Source: Zygnema cylindricum (lineage: Eukaryota; Streptophyta; Zygnematophyceae; Zygnematales; Zygnemataceae). Taken from it: a stretch of DNA of 64,000 bases. Every line of letters starts with the position of its first letter. Position 1 is the stretch's first letter. The translations under genes and the position numbers were made by a program. The DNA lies in contig JBBHKE010001676.1 of the NCBI GenBank assembly GCA_037447655.1, positions 62,001-126,000 on the forward strand, given 5' to 3'. The notes under the pieces were generated by a model, which saw only the letters and a program-made list of their open reading frames with translations, had not been told where the DNA came from and ran no database searches. Positions 11,901 to 22,500 of this stretch are shown here, in pieces.

Positions 11901-14892
11901 AAGGTTCTGGTTTTTTTTTTCTGCTTGTTTTATTCGTCGATCCGTGTTATCTTTTGTTTTTCTTGTTCAATGTGTTTTGGCAGGGAGTATATGAAGTTAC
12001 ACTGATATATATTTGTAAGTTTATAAGGTTCTGACAAAAACAGCTATCTGTTGTGTGATTGGTCCACAGTGGATTTAGGTATCCCACGATGTACGGTGGA
12101 AGATTTGAAAGGAGGAGACAAAGCAGTGAATGCATCCATTTTGAGAGAGGTTTTCGCCGGTCAAAGAGGAGCGGTGGCAAATGCTTTGGTATGTATGAGA
12201 GCTGATCCCTTTAAAAACTCACCTAGGGCAATACACAGTGGACCGCTATTAGCATTAATGTTGTTTGCCCTTTAAACTAATTTTTCTTCATGCACACATG
12301 TCGGATTATTAATTTGATGGTAGCGATGGAAAGGTAAGATTCCCATCTTGCAAATGGCGTCTCCAAATGAAAACCAAACACGTTGGAGAAAAGTTGATTA
12401 AATGGTGAAAAAAACATTAATGCTAAAAGCGATACACGGTGTAGTGATTGTCTACAGGCATTTGAATAGCCATCGGGAAGCTCGCACATTTAGTTAGTTT
12501 GAACCCTTTTGGAGTTAATTATTTTTAGCATTTAGCTGTAGTAGTTTTAACTACACTGATTTATGTTTGCGAGGTGGCTGATTTTGGGCCATTTATTTAA
12601 TTGGTGTTATTAACACTTTTATAATCAGAGTTATTAACTTTAATAGCGTTGAATAATATATTTTAGATGAGGAAATAATGTTGTTCACACCACTTCATGG
12701 AAAATGGTTGTGTTGATGTGCTTTCTCTCACATTATTTAGTAGTATCCCAAGCTAAATTAATAACACTTTTGAATTAGTAGATCTTATGGCAAATGGTTT
12801 TGATGAAGTTGGGGGTTTTGTTAAAGTAGATGTTAACATAGAGATACATCACTATTCTGTTACGAAGAGGGTACGAGGTATACCGTTTTAGCCACTCCAA
12901 TGAACTTCAAATAAGTAAGATATAGTCAAGTTGAAAACATTGGTGAAACATTGGTTTTAGGAAAAAATAAATGTCAGTGTGCCGGACGACGATAATATGC
13001 CCTCCAGCAATAGACAGCTTTGCAGCTGTACCTTTTGTAAACAATGTTACGCAATCTCCAAATCTCTTGAAAACTTGTCTCGGAAATTCAATAATCAAAC
13101 ACAAAATAATGACACTGTTGAACCAGCTTTCGACTGTTTCGGTATCTCATTGTTTTTTTGTGTTAACAGAGAGATATCTCAATGTTTAGCTGTTAAGAGG
13201 GTCCAATGTATATCGTTTGTTCTTGTATGCTACCATACAAACATGTCACAATTCTATTGTTGGGAGGGTTTTATATGGCATTTCTTTTTGGTATACATCT
13301 CATTGGATTTTGTATAAATCTCTTTTTCTTTTGTATGTTGTGTGTCTATTTGAGCGAATTTTGAATGGATGTGATGAAACTCCGGGTTGTTTTTTGAAGC
13401 AGATCCTTACTGTAGAGATATATCGCTTTTCTGTGGTTAGAAGAATATACATCTCATGGTTTTCTTGTATATATCTCATTGGTTTTTGTCTGTTGTGTGT
13501 TAATGTGATCAGATTTTGAACGCAGGAGCCGGATTAATGGCTTGTGGTGTCGCGAAGGATGTGAAAGAAGGAGTTGCGATGGCCCAAGAAGTCCAGCAGT
13601 CTGGTTTGGCTTTGAAGGTTCTCGATGATTGGGTATCCCTTTCCCAGGTATGTCTTTTCAACTTTAAGAGAGGAGAGGGAAAAAGTGGGAGGGAGAGAGT
13701 TGCGATGGGCCACGAAGTTGGGCAGTCTGGTTTGGCTTTGGTTCTCGAAGTTTGAGTATCCGTTTTCTAGGTTAAGTCAAAATGAGTGAAGATAAGTCAA
13801 GATAAGTCAAAATAAGGTAAATTAAAAAAGGGGGTACGTTTCGACTGGATGAGGCCGAACTTCCAAAAGACGGTTACGTTGCACGCTTTTTTCTTTCTTG
13901 CAAAATCCTCCATTAGATTTGTGCCAGGAAACCTTTCGTTTACGTATTTAATTTTTATTAGAACCACGAAGGCCTGTGTTAAATATCGTCAAAGATTCTT
14001 CAAGCGCAAAATTGAATGAAAATCTGTACGGGCGGACGAAACTTGAGATTTGTAAAAGTGTACGCAAATGTCATATTTGTACGTGCGTACTATATCATTG
14101 TACGAACTTTGTTATTGTGTGTTAAAACCCGAAGGTCGTTGGATGGCAGAAGGAGCGCCAAAGAATATCCTCCGCGGCTTTTGGTGGATTTGCATTCACC
14201 CGGTCAAAAGGCACATGGCCTATAGGACGTGTAAAGTTTTCATCGCTCGTTCATTGTGGATATTATTTTACTTTTCCACGTGGACCAATTGTACACGTCC
14301 AGTGTGTGGGTATTGTCCTCGCGAGGACACTAACCACACTCTGAATAGTGAGCGATTGTTTCGCAGGTTTGAAAAAGCAAAAATCCGTCGGTCAAGATTT
14401 ACGACCATAAGTTTGGAGAATCCTAAAAAATCTCCAGCAAAGATGACTCCTCCAAAAAAAAAAAAAAATGGCACACACACGGCACACTACGGCATCCAGT
14501 AAACATCCTCACTTTTTCGCTAATGGAAGTCCACCGTGAGTCCTTAAAAAGTCCTTTCGAGTAGCGAAGAACCATAGATAGAACAGAGCAGTGAAAAAAA
14601 AGGTCAGGAAGCCAAGAAGAAAAAAAGAAAAGGGAGTCAAGAAGGTCGAAAAAATTTAAGTCAAGTTAAGTCTATTCAGAATCAAGGAATGTCTTCTCTT
14701 TCAAATCCTAACAAAAAAAAAAAAATAAGAGAACAAATAGATGAAGTAAATAAATAAAATAAGAACTGAAAAAAAAAACATCCCATTGAACTGAAACTCC
14801 ATTGTGGCTTTCCCCGATCAATTTAGGATGTGCCGATTCTGAAAAGTGTTAAAGACAGACCTGACATCGAACCGAGGGTTTCAGTTCCGTAA
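5948..14892 (+). CDS. trpD: Anthranilate phosphoribosyltransferase, plastid-targeted (10 exons)
   Basis: Transfers phosphoribose from PRPP to anthranilate in tryptophan synthesis. Exons: 5948-6253, 7116-7259, 8923-9084, 9798-9881, 10465-10653, 11194-11284, 11811-11870, 12070-12188, 13513-13647, 14827-14892. They join in one frame to 451 residues. Residues 1-100 are a Ser/Thr/Arg-rich, acid-poor leader, fitting a plastid transit peptide. The start is the first in-frame ATG after an upstream stop and has a CACCATGG context. The helical N-domain ([28 protein letters not shown]) is followed by the PRPP-binding [14 protein letters not shown] (GTGGD 176-180), [50 protein letters not shown], and C-terminal [11 protein letters not shown]. 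Length fits a plant enzyme with leader. Phase 0 joins dominate; exons 6/7 and 7/8 split a codon after base 1. Introns carry MITEs and many tandem duplications. Confidence 0.95.
6800..7128 (+). repeat. Tandem duplication covering the trpD exon 2 acceptor
   Basis: Three units about 136 bp apart (near 6800, 6938 and 7073) share GAGAATG, GCTRAGTGAACTCCTTG and TAGAGCT. The first and third also share TTGTACAG before the TAGAGCTC. In the third unit that TACAG is the exon 2 acceptor and the following bases are coding, so the repeat unit spans an intron-exon border. Confidence 0.8.
7261..7437. mobile_element. TA-flanked hairpin MITE starting inside a 5' splice site
   Basis: A 177-bp element with perfect 20-bp terminal repeats (TACACTGCCCATCGCTATTA). 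Exon 2 of trpD ends at 7259 and the intron begins G-TACACTG, so the element's TA is bases 2-3 of the GTA donor. The interior (TTAAGTGGCCATAATGAGCC) matches copies at 29192-29445 and 42507-42685. Confidence 0.8.
7436..7780. mobile_element. Second hairpin MITE, adjacent, with a nested insertion
   Basis: The left end TAGACTGCCCATCGCTGG shares its TA with the preceding element. The right end reads AACAGCGATGTAAGGTGTA. It is longer than its relatives because an unrelated small inverted-repeat element (7492-7603) lies inside. Confidence 0.6.
7492..7603. repeat. Small inverted-repeat element (TRACTGGCRTTACTGG ends), nested
   Basis: Ends TGACTGGCGTTATGG and, inverted, GGACTGTCGATACTGG surround a hairpin centre rich in CAGAAAACTGTACG. 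A second copy is at 9367-9461. It lies within the MITE at 7436-7780. Confidence 0.5.
8672..8922 (+). repeat. Minisatellite ending at the trpD exon 3 acceptor
   Basis: Five or so imperfect copies of a roughly 43-bp unit (AACCATCTTGTATGAATGCC then TTTATGACTGATCTTCTG). The last copy, AACCATCTTATTGGAATGCCAG, supplies the AG acceptor of exon 3 at 8921-8922. Confidence 0.8.
9367..9461. repeat. Small inverted-repeat element (TRACTGGCRTTACTGG ends)
   Basis: The left end TAACCGGTGTTACTGG pairs with the right end (inverted TAACTGGCATTACTGG). The centre folds on ACAGAAAATTGTACAATTTG. It lies in trpD intron 3 and is similar to 7492-7603. Confidence 0.55.
9935..10090. repeat. GTTGTATT microsatellite
   Basis: About six near-perfect 8-bp units (GTTGTATT) at 9940-9990 grade into degenerate TATTGTTGTATT sequence. 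It lies in trpD intron 4. Confidence 0.9.
10648..10756 (+). repeat. Triplicated 5' splice-site segment after trpD exon 5
   Basis: ATTGGTGAGTGG occurs three times in slightly varied units of 38-46 bp (with CGGAGTGG and AACARAGAAAGG). The first copy is the real donor (exon ends 10653); the others are potential decoy donors inside intron 5. Confidence 0.8.
12232..12443. mobile_element. TA-flanked hairpin MITE, CGGATT subtype
   Basis: A 212-bp element in trpD intron 8, starting 44 bp after exon 8. Ends are TACACAGTGGACCGCTATTAG and AAAAGCGATACACGGTGTA. The inner arms carry CACACATGTCGGATTATTAA and GTCTCCAAATG, as at 33137, 51853, 52809 and 54768. Confidence 0.75.
12830..13512 (+). repeat. Degenerate long tandem repeats leading into trpD exon 9
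   Basis: Three diverged units about 240-300 bp long share GTTAACAGAGAGATATMTC, an AAGAGGGTNCNATGTATA stretch and TGTTGTGTGT. The copy at 13340-13372 (TGTTGTGTGTCTATTTGAGC then ATTTTGAATGG) is a worn version of the real exon 9 acceptor region at 13492-13525. Confidence 0.55.
13695..13770 (+). pseudogene. Duplicated, broken copy of trpD exon 9 (3' part and donor)
   Basis: Repeats the last about 80 bp of exon 9 (13568-13647) with GAGTTGCGATGG, CAGTCTGGTTTGGCTTTG and GTTCTCGA preserved. It has lost three bases, has an in-frame TGA, and its donor is CTAGGTTAAG instead of CCAGGTATGT. It sits in intron 9 and would truncate the protein if included. Confidence 0.8.
14020..14440. repeat. Dispersed repeat with CTGTACGGGYGGACGAAACTT start, copy 1
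   Basis: Shares with 63583-63928 the start CTGTACGGGCGGACGAAACT, the GATTTGTAAAA-GYGTACG segment, GGATATTNNTTNACTTTTCCACG, and the end segment AAGTTTGGAGAATC/AAACGTGGAGAATC. The ends are imperfect inverted repeats of each other (CGAAACTT...AAGTTTGG). In trpD intron 9; about 60-70 percent alike by eye. Confidence 0.65.
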
Positions 14893-14931
14893 TCACCTGA
14901 CATAGAACCGAGGGTTTCAGTTTTGTAATCA
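14860..14931 (+). repeat. 36-bp tandem duplication spanning the trpD stop codon
   Basis: Two adjacent 36-bp copies (CCTGACATMGAACCGAGGG ... GTAATCA), three differences. The functional TAA (14890-14892) is in the first copy; the second is now 3' UTR. Confidence 0.9.
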
Positions 14932-15689
14932 TATCTGCAAAGGGCAAAAGAGCCTGTTTCTACAAAGAATTGGAGGATTTAGCTGGTTGGACAAGTTTTT
15001 GAGAAGATTGTCTATATAAACTACTTCCCCCCTTTTTTTTTTTTTTATGTGACAGGAGCTGAGACAGCAGGAGGATGCTGCATGAGCTATTTTTGACCTC
15101 GCCCTTCTATAACGGTTTTTTTCGTTTAATCTGTTTATTGTTTTCGACAATAATTGTTGGAGGCAGTTCTTTCTATCACGAGCTAATCTCAATCAATTTT
15201 TTTTTCTTTTAAAATATTTGATATGGTTTAGCAGCTCAGTCAGATGGTTTAGTAATGTATTCTTTACAAAAAAAATGATTACTGAATGAAGTAAAGTAAA
15301 GAAGCCTTTTTGTATGTGTATCTGTACCACTGGTGACGGGGTATATGTCACCATTTTCCTGAAGTGTCGAAACTTGGAGGTTTTCAACTCGAAGGAAAGT
15401 GAAAAATAAGTGAAGAAGATGAGTTTTTTTTCTTTGGAAGTTTCTCTTCATTGTCGTTTTTTGTGTGATGTTATTCTTTTTATTCAACATCCCTTTTGAG
15501 TTGAGGGTTAGTGTTGTGTGGATGATGATTACTAGTCGCAACTGATACAATACCCACACTTTCAAAGGTTCTACCTTAGTTTTGAGAGTAAGTGTTACAA
15601 TTTGGCTAATAATCATAGATGTCATATGCGCATAAAACGCACGGAGTAAACTAACGAATACTACGCACAGTGCGCATCAAACGATTTTG

Positions 15690-16215
15690 AAAAGTAAATC
15701 CCGTACAGTTTTCGCACATTTACGTAATGTCCGTGTATGTCAGTCCTTTTTAGGATTATTTAGGGATATTAAGGGATTTTAAGGTTTTTAAGGTACATTT
15801 TCGTACGCTCTTATTTAGGTACGACTATTTTAGATTTTTTGTACATTTACGTGGAGTATTTTTTGTACATTTACGTATTTTTTTGCACCTTTTACGGTTA
15901 TTTATATTAGATTTTTTATGGTATGTTTCTGTACATTCCTGTATTATTCAGTTCAGCTCTTTACATTTTCTGTACATTTATTGACATTGCCATACATTTC
16001 CGTACATTTTAGGGTTATTTATGCGGGATTTTAGGGGTTTTAGGGTACATTCTTGTACATTCCCGTATATTGCAGTACAATTGTCTTAGATTTTTCGTAC
16101 TTTTAGGGTTTTCATGGAACGGTTTCCATATAATTTCATTCATTTCTGTATATCTTCCGTACCTTTTTCAGATATTTTAAGGATCTTCTAAGGTCACACT
16201 TTTGGTACATTTTTG
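15690..16215. repeat. Degenerate GTACATTTNCGTA tandem array
   Basis: Dozens of GTACATT or CGTACATTT words separated by short T-rich spacers, with interspersed TTTTAGGGTTATTTA and TTAGGATTATTTAGGG phrases. No stable period, no open frame. Looks like an old satellite-like array. Confidence 0.65.
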
Positions 16216-16506
16216 TACATTCTGTACAGCAAAAATAGTACGAAATCTTTGAAAAGTACAATATCCATGAATACTACGTAATTTTTGTAAAAAAGTTGAA
16301 ATCCGTATGAATTGGACAACTATGGTACTAATCGTATTACAACATGCACCATGTACAACATGGATTTGCGTTAACACCACAAAGAACAACTTTTGATCTC
16401 TGTCATGGTGTGGCTGTTGGTGCACGAAGAAATTATGACTTTTTGTGTGTACAACACTGACATGTTAACTGTCTCACAGTCTCAGAAGTAACCACTTATA
16501 TACAAC

Positions 16507-16619
16507 TACACCATGAATCACTTATAGTGTTAATGTTTTTTTGGGCACTTACAACATCTTCTCTGTACACACTTGCTGTGTTTCTACCTGACGGTTCCAA
16601 TGGAAAGGCACAAGGTGTA
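16507..16619. mobile_element. Truncated TA-flanked hairpin MITE
   Basis: The left end TACACCATGAATCACTTATAG with TGTTAATGTTTTTTT and CTCTGTACACACTTGC matches the CGGATT subtype. The right half is missing and the sequence ends near AAGGTGTA. Confidence 0.45.
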
Positions 16620-16779
16620 TTACTGTCACCACCGCTATGAACTCAAAAGGCCCAACTTCACATCTCAAAACTCCTTCTAGTGTGATAAAAACCTATTTCC
16701 AAAACACCTATCGTACAATGAATACAAATTTTAAATACTGCTGCATATACAACACAAAATACAAGTGTTGCGTATTGGT

Positions 16780-17640
16780 AACCATTTGTCGATAGCTGAT
16801 ATGCCCTTTTTTTTGGCGTACCAATAATCAGTATATCGTCGCGATATATCGAGGTCAGCCGATGACTATCCATAACACTGGATCGATAATCGGTTCGATA
16901 AGGATCGGCGGTCATCGTGCTATTCATACCATGCAATTGTTCGGTTTTTTGTATTGTACTGAACTATTGTTCTTCCGTTATGAAGAGTACACAACCGATT
17001 GTCATACGTGGCATACCACGCTATACACAATGAATTATATAATACAATATACTATGAATTACTATAATATAACATACTGTATTTTTTTCCATTTATCGAA
17101 GATAAAGAATTTGTTGGTCTCAAAGCGATTTATCCAGCGCCAAGACACCGCACCATTCGCTAACCGATAACCGATAACTATCAATATCGGTTTTAACACG
17201 GTAATTTTTTTCCCGATACACCAACGCTACTAAATACACAAACCACACGAAAATGTCACACACTAAAAGTACTAACGGTGTATAAATAGCCATTTTCTGT
17301 TAACGAATATGGGGCTTTTTTTACCTACTGATAATCAATACATCGGAACAATACATTGGACAAGGAATTGTCGCGAGGGATTTCCAATATATCGCAATAA
17401 ATTAACGATAAACATCGGGTCGATATCTGACGACGGTAATTCCATACTGTGATACGGAATGGTCTGTCCAAATGTCGCGGTATCTCCATACTCATTTCGT
17501 ACTTTATTTCCGTACCATCATCCGTACTCTTCGTACAAACCAACCGACTCAACCGATAATTATTGGCGATGATTTTTTGTCGGTTCCCAAGGGATACATC
17601 GAGACCCCTCATCAATTGATATCACAATTATCGCGATAAA
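16780..17640. repeat. Paired TATCG-rich dispersed repeats
   Basis: Segments at 16780-16930 and 17300-17640 share a run of TNNCNNACTGATAATCAATAYATCG type followed by CGATATATCG and GATAATCGG-like words. Short related pieces (CCGATAACCGATA) occur at 17165, 28275, 32115-32215, 33100 and 38760-38850. Probably a worn inverted-repeat element family. Confidence 0.4.
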
Positions 17641-18043
17641 AATTTACCCAATACACAACACTAAAAACATACCCTTCTAAGACCCGAGATGACTCACTAT
17701 CTTACAGATACCAAAAACAGCATTAAATACACCAAACCCAATACCAATCTATTCCGTAGTCTGACCATATCGTTTGCCTCCCTCACCCCCTTCCTTACGG
17801 GTCTCTCTGATATCAAACTTTTCCCTCCAATGCAATTTCAGTCCAATGCAGAAGTATAACTGATCGCAGTTTGTGAAACATAAACACCATGTGATGATGG
17901 ACATTGGCAGTTAACCAACAACTTGGCGTTTGGCCCCACACTTCCCTCCACAGAAAACAACAGATTCCAGCTTAAGTATTTCCATTAAATATTAAAAGAC
18001 TTCTACAAAATGAACAGCCAAGGTGAGAAACTGAAATTCACCT

Positions 18044-18304
18044 TCAACTACAGGAACAACAGATCTCATATTCCAGACTAAAAAATGCACTTTCAAAAGC
18101 TTCTTTATAATCATCACCGCAGAATTCCCTAACCATATACCTCAAATGATTTCCAACTTTGAGCAACTTTACCATTTGAGCCACATTTCCATTCAAAAGC
18201 CAGTCTTTGCTGCCTCCTTCACCCTTAACAATTTTCTCAAAAAGAATTTCTGTGAGAGATTCCTTATGGCCTCTCTTGTAAGTTTTCCATTTTGGTGTCC
18301 CTTT
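18044..18304 (-). CDS. Unidentified exon-like open frame (terminal exon?)
   Basis: An 86-residue open frame with no usable upstream ATG. It reads KESLTEILFEKIVKGEGG, DWLLNGNVAQMVKLLKVGN and YMVREFCGDDYKEAFESAF, then a Cys-rich tail and TGA. Amino-acid use is protein-like and helical, unlike the flanking DNA. Possible acceptors (TTACAAG before AGAGGC; CTCACAG before AAATTC) suggest a terminal exon. I do not recognise the family and could not find upstream exons between it and the stop of the canopy-like gene at 19545. It may also be a gene remnant. Confidence 0.35.
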   Translation of the reverse strand, partial: KGTPKWKTYKRGHKESLTEILFEKIVKGEGGSKDWLLNGNVAQMVKLLKVGNHLRYMVREFCGDDYKEAFESAFFSLEYEICCSCS

Positions 18305-19544
18305 TTAGTTCAGACTCTGCATCGACAGAGATAACTTATCCGTTCGATTAGATGACCGGAATCCCGAGCAAGAAAAAGAATTGCAAGAAACATTCCCAGC
18401 TTCCTAAGATTGTCAATTTAGATACGAAGGATAGTTATCACAAAGCCAAAAAAACCAAAGAATGCGCCTGTTCTAAAAGCTAGAAACGGGTTATGTGTTC
18501 TATGGACTAATAAATTTTACATGTCAGACATCTGTTCACTTCAGAGATCCACAGTGTAATCGGTCATGGTCACATCTCAACAGATAAACATTGCAGTTCT
18601 AAATCAAAGGCTAAAAACACGATTATTCGATACATGATCAGAAACAATCCTCAATATTTGGTACATTCATACACAGTTATGTGAAGAAAAACGTGCATAG
18701 CTCGTCTTAAAAATAATGATGTGTATCAAAGTAATTTTCTGTCAATTTATGGGCTTTGATCAGCAAATTACTTGTAATTTATGAGGCATAATGTACCGAG
18801 TATCGTGATACATATCGTGTACAGCAATAACTTTTTTTACAATACACTACTCTGCCCAGCTTTATTAGCGTCAATGATCTATTAGGGTTGATGCGAAATT
18901 ACAATATATATTACTAATTTGGTGAGACCAGGCAAAGTTTTGTCCACTCCTTCAAATAGTGGGGCAGCAGTAGGATGTGCAACTCTAATAAACGACAGCA
19001 GTGGCTACTAAAATTTAAGCAATGTGGAACGAAAATCTGAATGTGACAATCTGCAAGGTTAAAGGTTGGGGGTGCTAAGACAAAAGACTGTGTTTCTTAT
19101 TCACAGTATGTACATATATTTACATTCATAGAAAAAAAATTGTGCATATTTTAGGAGTCGTCTCTTTGGTCGAAATCAGCGTAGTCATATCATTTGAAGG
19201 AGTATTTTCTAGGATTTTAAATGATCCCACAAACAGTATGAAACTAAATGACCTGTGATTAAAACAGATGAAAACAAATGGCAATAAATGTGACAGAAAA
19301 CCAAGACTAGACAGAACAAGAACAACCCTTAATTTGAAAACCTTCACAAAAAGTAGTTTCAGTTTTTGGCAATTTCTGGGAACATCACAAAGTCCTTGTA
19401 TTCTTAGTCCAAACCCGAAATTTAACGACTCACAGAACCTTTATCTTGAAGTAACTCACTTGTTGACAGCCATATGATTAATGTCATTTAGTAACATCTT
19501 AGTAGACTCACCTTAGTAAACGGTTAAGCCAAGTGTTGGCTTCC

Positions 19545-22500
19545 CTACAACTCCTTTTCATCTTCCTCATCCTCCTCATCTTCACCACCAACAGTTTTCA
19601 TGCCTGGAACTCCGTTCTTCAAATCGTCCCTTGAATACATTTTCATTTTGGGGGCATTAGGGATATCCTGCGGCAAAACAAAAAATACCATACTCCTGTT
19701 CCTTTAACATATATAAAATAAAATAAAGAACCTACACCCAAACCAGTAACTTAAGAAGCAGTCCTCTTCAAAATATTTATTAACAGCAATGTCAACCTCT
19801 GCAAGAAATAAACTTAATAACTTATTCATTAGAACTTTCTCCTCTTCAGGACTAACTCAATCATTTCAATTTCTGTCTTCAATGTCATTCTTGCCCGGGA
19901 TCCCAATGAATCTTAAAGCATATGAAGTCACAGAGTTCTTCATAACTCTTGCTTTCCTTTGTGATAATGACACACTTTGTTAATGGCATGAACACTTGCC
20001 CAAGTTGTTGAAAAAAATGAAGTGTCATACTTATTTGTCTGAAAGCCCACGCATCTAGTATTCTTCACAGGAGACAAAGCCTACCACAGTTGGAGCAGCA
20101 CACCATCATTATAAAATCTATGGGTGCGGGCTCCTACTGGCTTCCACCTCATCTTTTGTGTCGTGAAAGACCGAGGACTTTACATTCATATCCCGTAGAA
20201 CCCTATCCATTTTTGCTTTCTCGGCATCAATAGGAACGAACTCCTCTCCCGTTGCACGGTCCTGTCAGTGAAATTTGCGATTCTTCCAATCAAAATATAT
20301 TCCCAAGGACAAGGCTCACACTACACACACAGCTTTGGTCACAGCTTTGATTGAAGACTCCATTTTTAAACCATTTACTGCTTTAACTCTTCAAGTAGTC
20401 AAAATGCAACCTTTTTGAAAACATCAAAAGCAAGATAAACTCAATTGCATAGAAGTCCAAGGTCACATGCAGACTTCACAACTGTTTTGTTTTACAGCAA
20501 TGAAAAGCAACAGTATACTCTTGCGCTCAGTACATGAAAGGATGGAGAGAGCACCTTGGGAACAGGTGGTACTTTCCCGACACACGATTTGGTCATTTTG
20601 CGACACAAGAGCTGAGAGAGAGCTGAACGACTCAAATCATTCTTGTAAAGGGCTTCCGCAATATCAGTATCATGATCTCCAAGAACCTGCAAGATTCCAA
20701 AAAGAAAAGTAAGAAGCATCTTGACCAAAACATATTTTTGACAATGTGCACAACATCTTGTTACTTGCAATGCAGTGTCCTTCTAAGCAGACGAGGCATG
20801 GGAGCATTGCAAAGCTGTTTAAAATCCCTTTTAGTTCACAGGAGACAAAAAACAAAGGCAGGAAAGAAACTGAGGATAGCGTAAACGTCATGGTATCTAC
20901 CAACGTTGTATCTCATCTCCCATTAACAAACTGACATTATCTTAAGATTTGAACAGGATCTGAAGCCTTTGATGACAAAGAAGACATGTTCTCTTCATTA
21001 CTAAATATACTTTGATTCCTGCTATCAACCATCGTCAACAATTCCTCTTCGAAAAAACAACAGCTCAAAACTGCAGCCTATATGTAAAAATGTTTCTGCC
21101 AATTTTGAAAGACGATTCTTGCTTCAAGCATGGCGCCAACTAGGAAAAATAATATCATCGAAACACAGTAGCACTGGACAGATGGACTAAGAGCTTTGCA
21201 AATGAGCTGTGGCATGTCTGAGATATTTCTGTCTGAATGCATTGACCGGACAGTGACAGCTAAAATGGGGTACAATTACTGTAGGTGAAGGTCACAAGAC
21301 TGCAAAGCTATATTTCAACAATACCTGACTAACATTGAAAAAAATGGAGCATGAAGTGCTTAAAACATAGTGCAATCGTTTTTCGTCGAAGCTAGGTGAA
21401 GTCTGTTACTAAAAACACAACTAAAAGCTGTTGAGAACGAGTACTTCAAATTTCCTGAAAACTACAAATACACGGCCTCAAATGAAGTATCTGAATGGTC
21501 CTTATGAAGCTAAGGTCTTTCCTCAGGGAGTGAACTTAATTATCCCAACTGGTTCAGATCTTTAAAAAAAGGGACAGAGACAACAGCTTCCAAAATGATA
21601 ACTGCATACTCATCAATTTTTTAATCAATGTCCGAAGGGCTTAGAAGTTAATGAAACTAATGTCAGCAAATTTTTGATTCCTTTTTTACCTTTACTTTCC
21701 CAGTTTTTACTTATTGAAGGTTTCCTAGGCGAATCCTTAATCATTCCCTTTGTGCTTAACAGCAAACTAGAGCTCATCGTTGACAAGTGAAGCAACCTCA
21801 ACAGCCCTTTGTCATCAACTGTACATGAACGATAGGTCTATAAAAATTCGTTGCAGGTTACGAAATGTGAAATATTAAATATGAATATATTAATAAACTT
21901 CCTCCAGTAGAATGCACAGAATGTTTGTACAACCAACTTATTGGTCAAATGCTCACCTCAGTGCAGGTCCTCTCTACTGTTCTGCATTCGCTGTTGCATT
22001 CTCCTGGAGAGTTCTTTTCGTCCAGCTGCACAAATGCAAAACAAAGCCAAAACCTTGCATCAACATATTTGTCATAAATACACACCAACACAAGTATATG
22101 CCATACGCACGCACTAAAATGAATGCCAAACATATCATAGATCAAATGTGCATAAACAACTGGAAATGCTGTATCTGGCCACCTCGTTCTATATTATACT
22201 TGGAAAAAGGAGTACAACACACATCTCATATGGGTTAATCGCATATCGCATTTCCAGTTGTTTTTGCACATTTATGCACCTCAATTGACAAAGCATATTT
22301 CGGCATCGTGATGCAACAGGCAATTGCACGTCATACTTATGACTTATGATTATAAGTTATGAGTTATGAGTTACTCATGTGCAGGTGACACTTTTTGAAT
22401 TTGTAATTTTATGATAACGCTTTGTAACATAGTCTGGCAGGCCAAATTATTTTTTCATTAAAAGTACATGAAAAGTTATAAAAATCGATTTTTTAGCCTT

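Larger units (their letters stand above)
14893..18043. other. Intergenic region with trpD 3' UTR and repeats
   Basis: After the trpD stop there is about 700 bp of AT-rich probable 3' UTR and flank. Then comes a GTACATT-rich tandem array (15690-16215), a short MITE fragment (16507-16619), and two related segments rich in TATCG/CGATA (16780-16930 and 17300-17640). 17640-18040 shows nothing recognised. Confidence 0.6.

Noticed and set aside
11984-12015. Small trpD exon (VYEVTL) after TTTTGGCAG
   Set aside because: The segment 11811-11870 gives the proper [13 protein letters not shown] with correct phases on both sides, so the look-alike is not needed.
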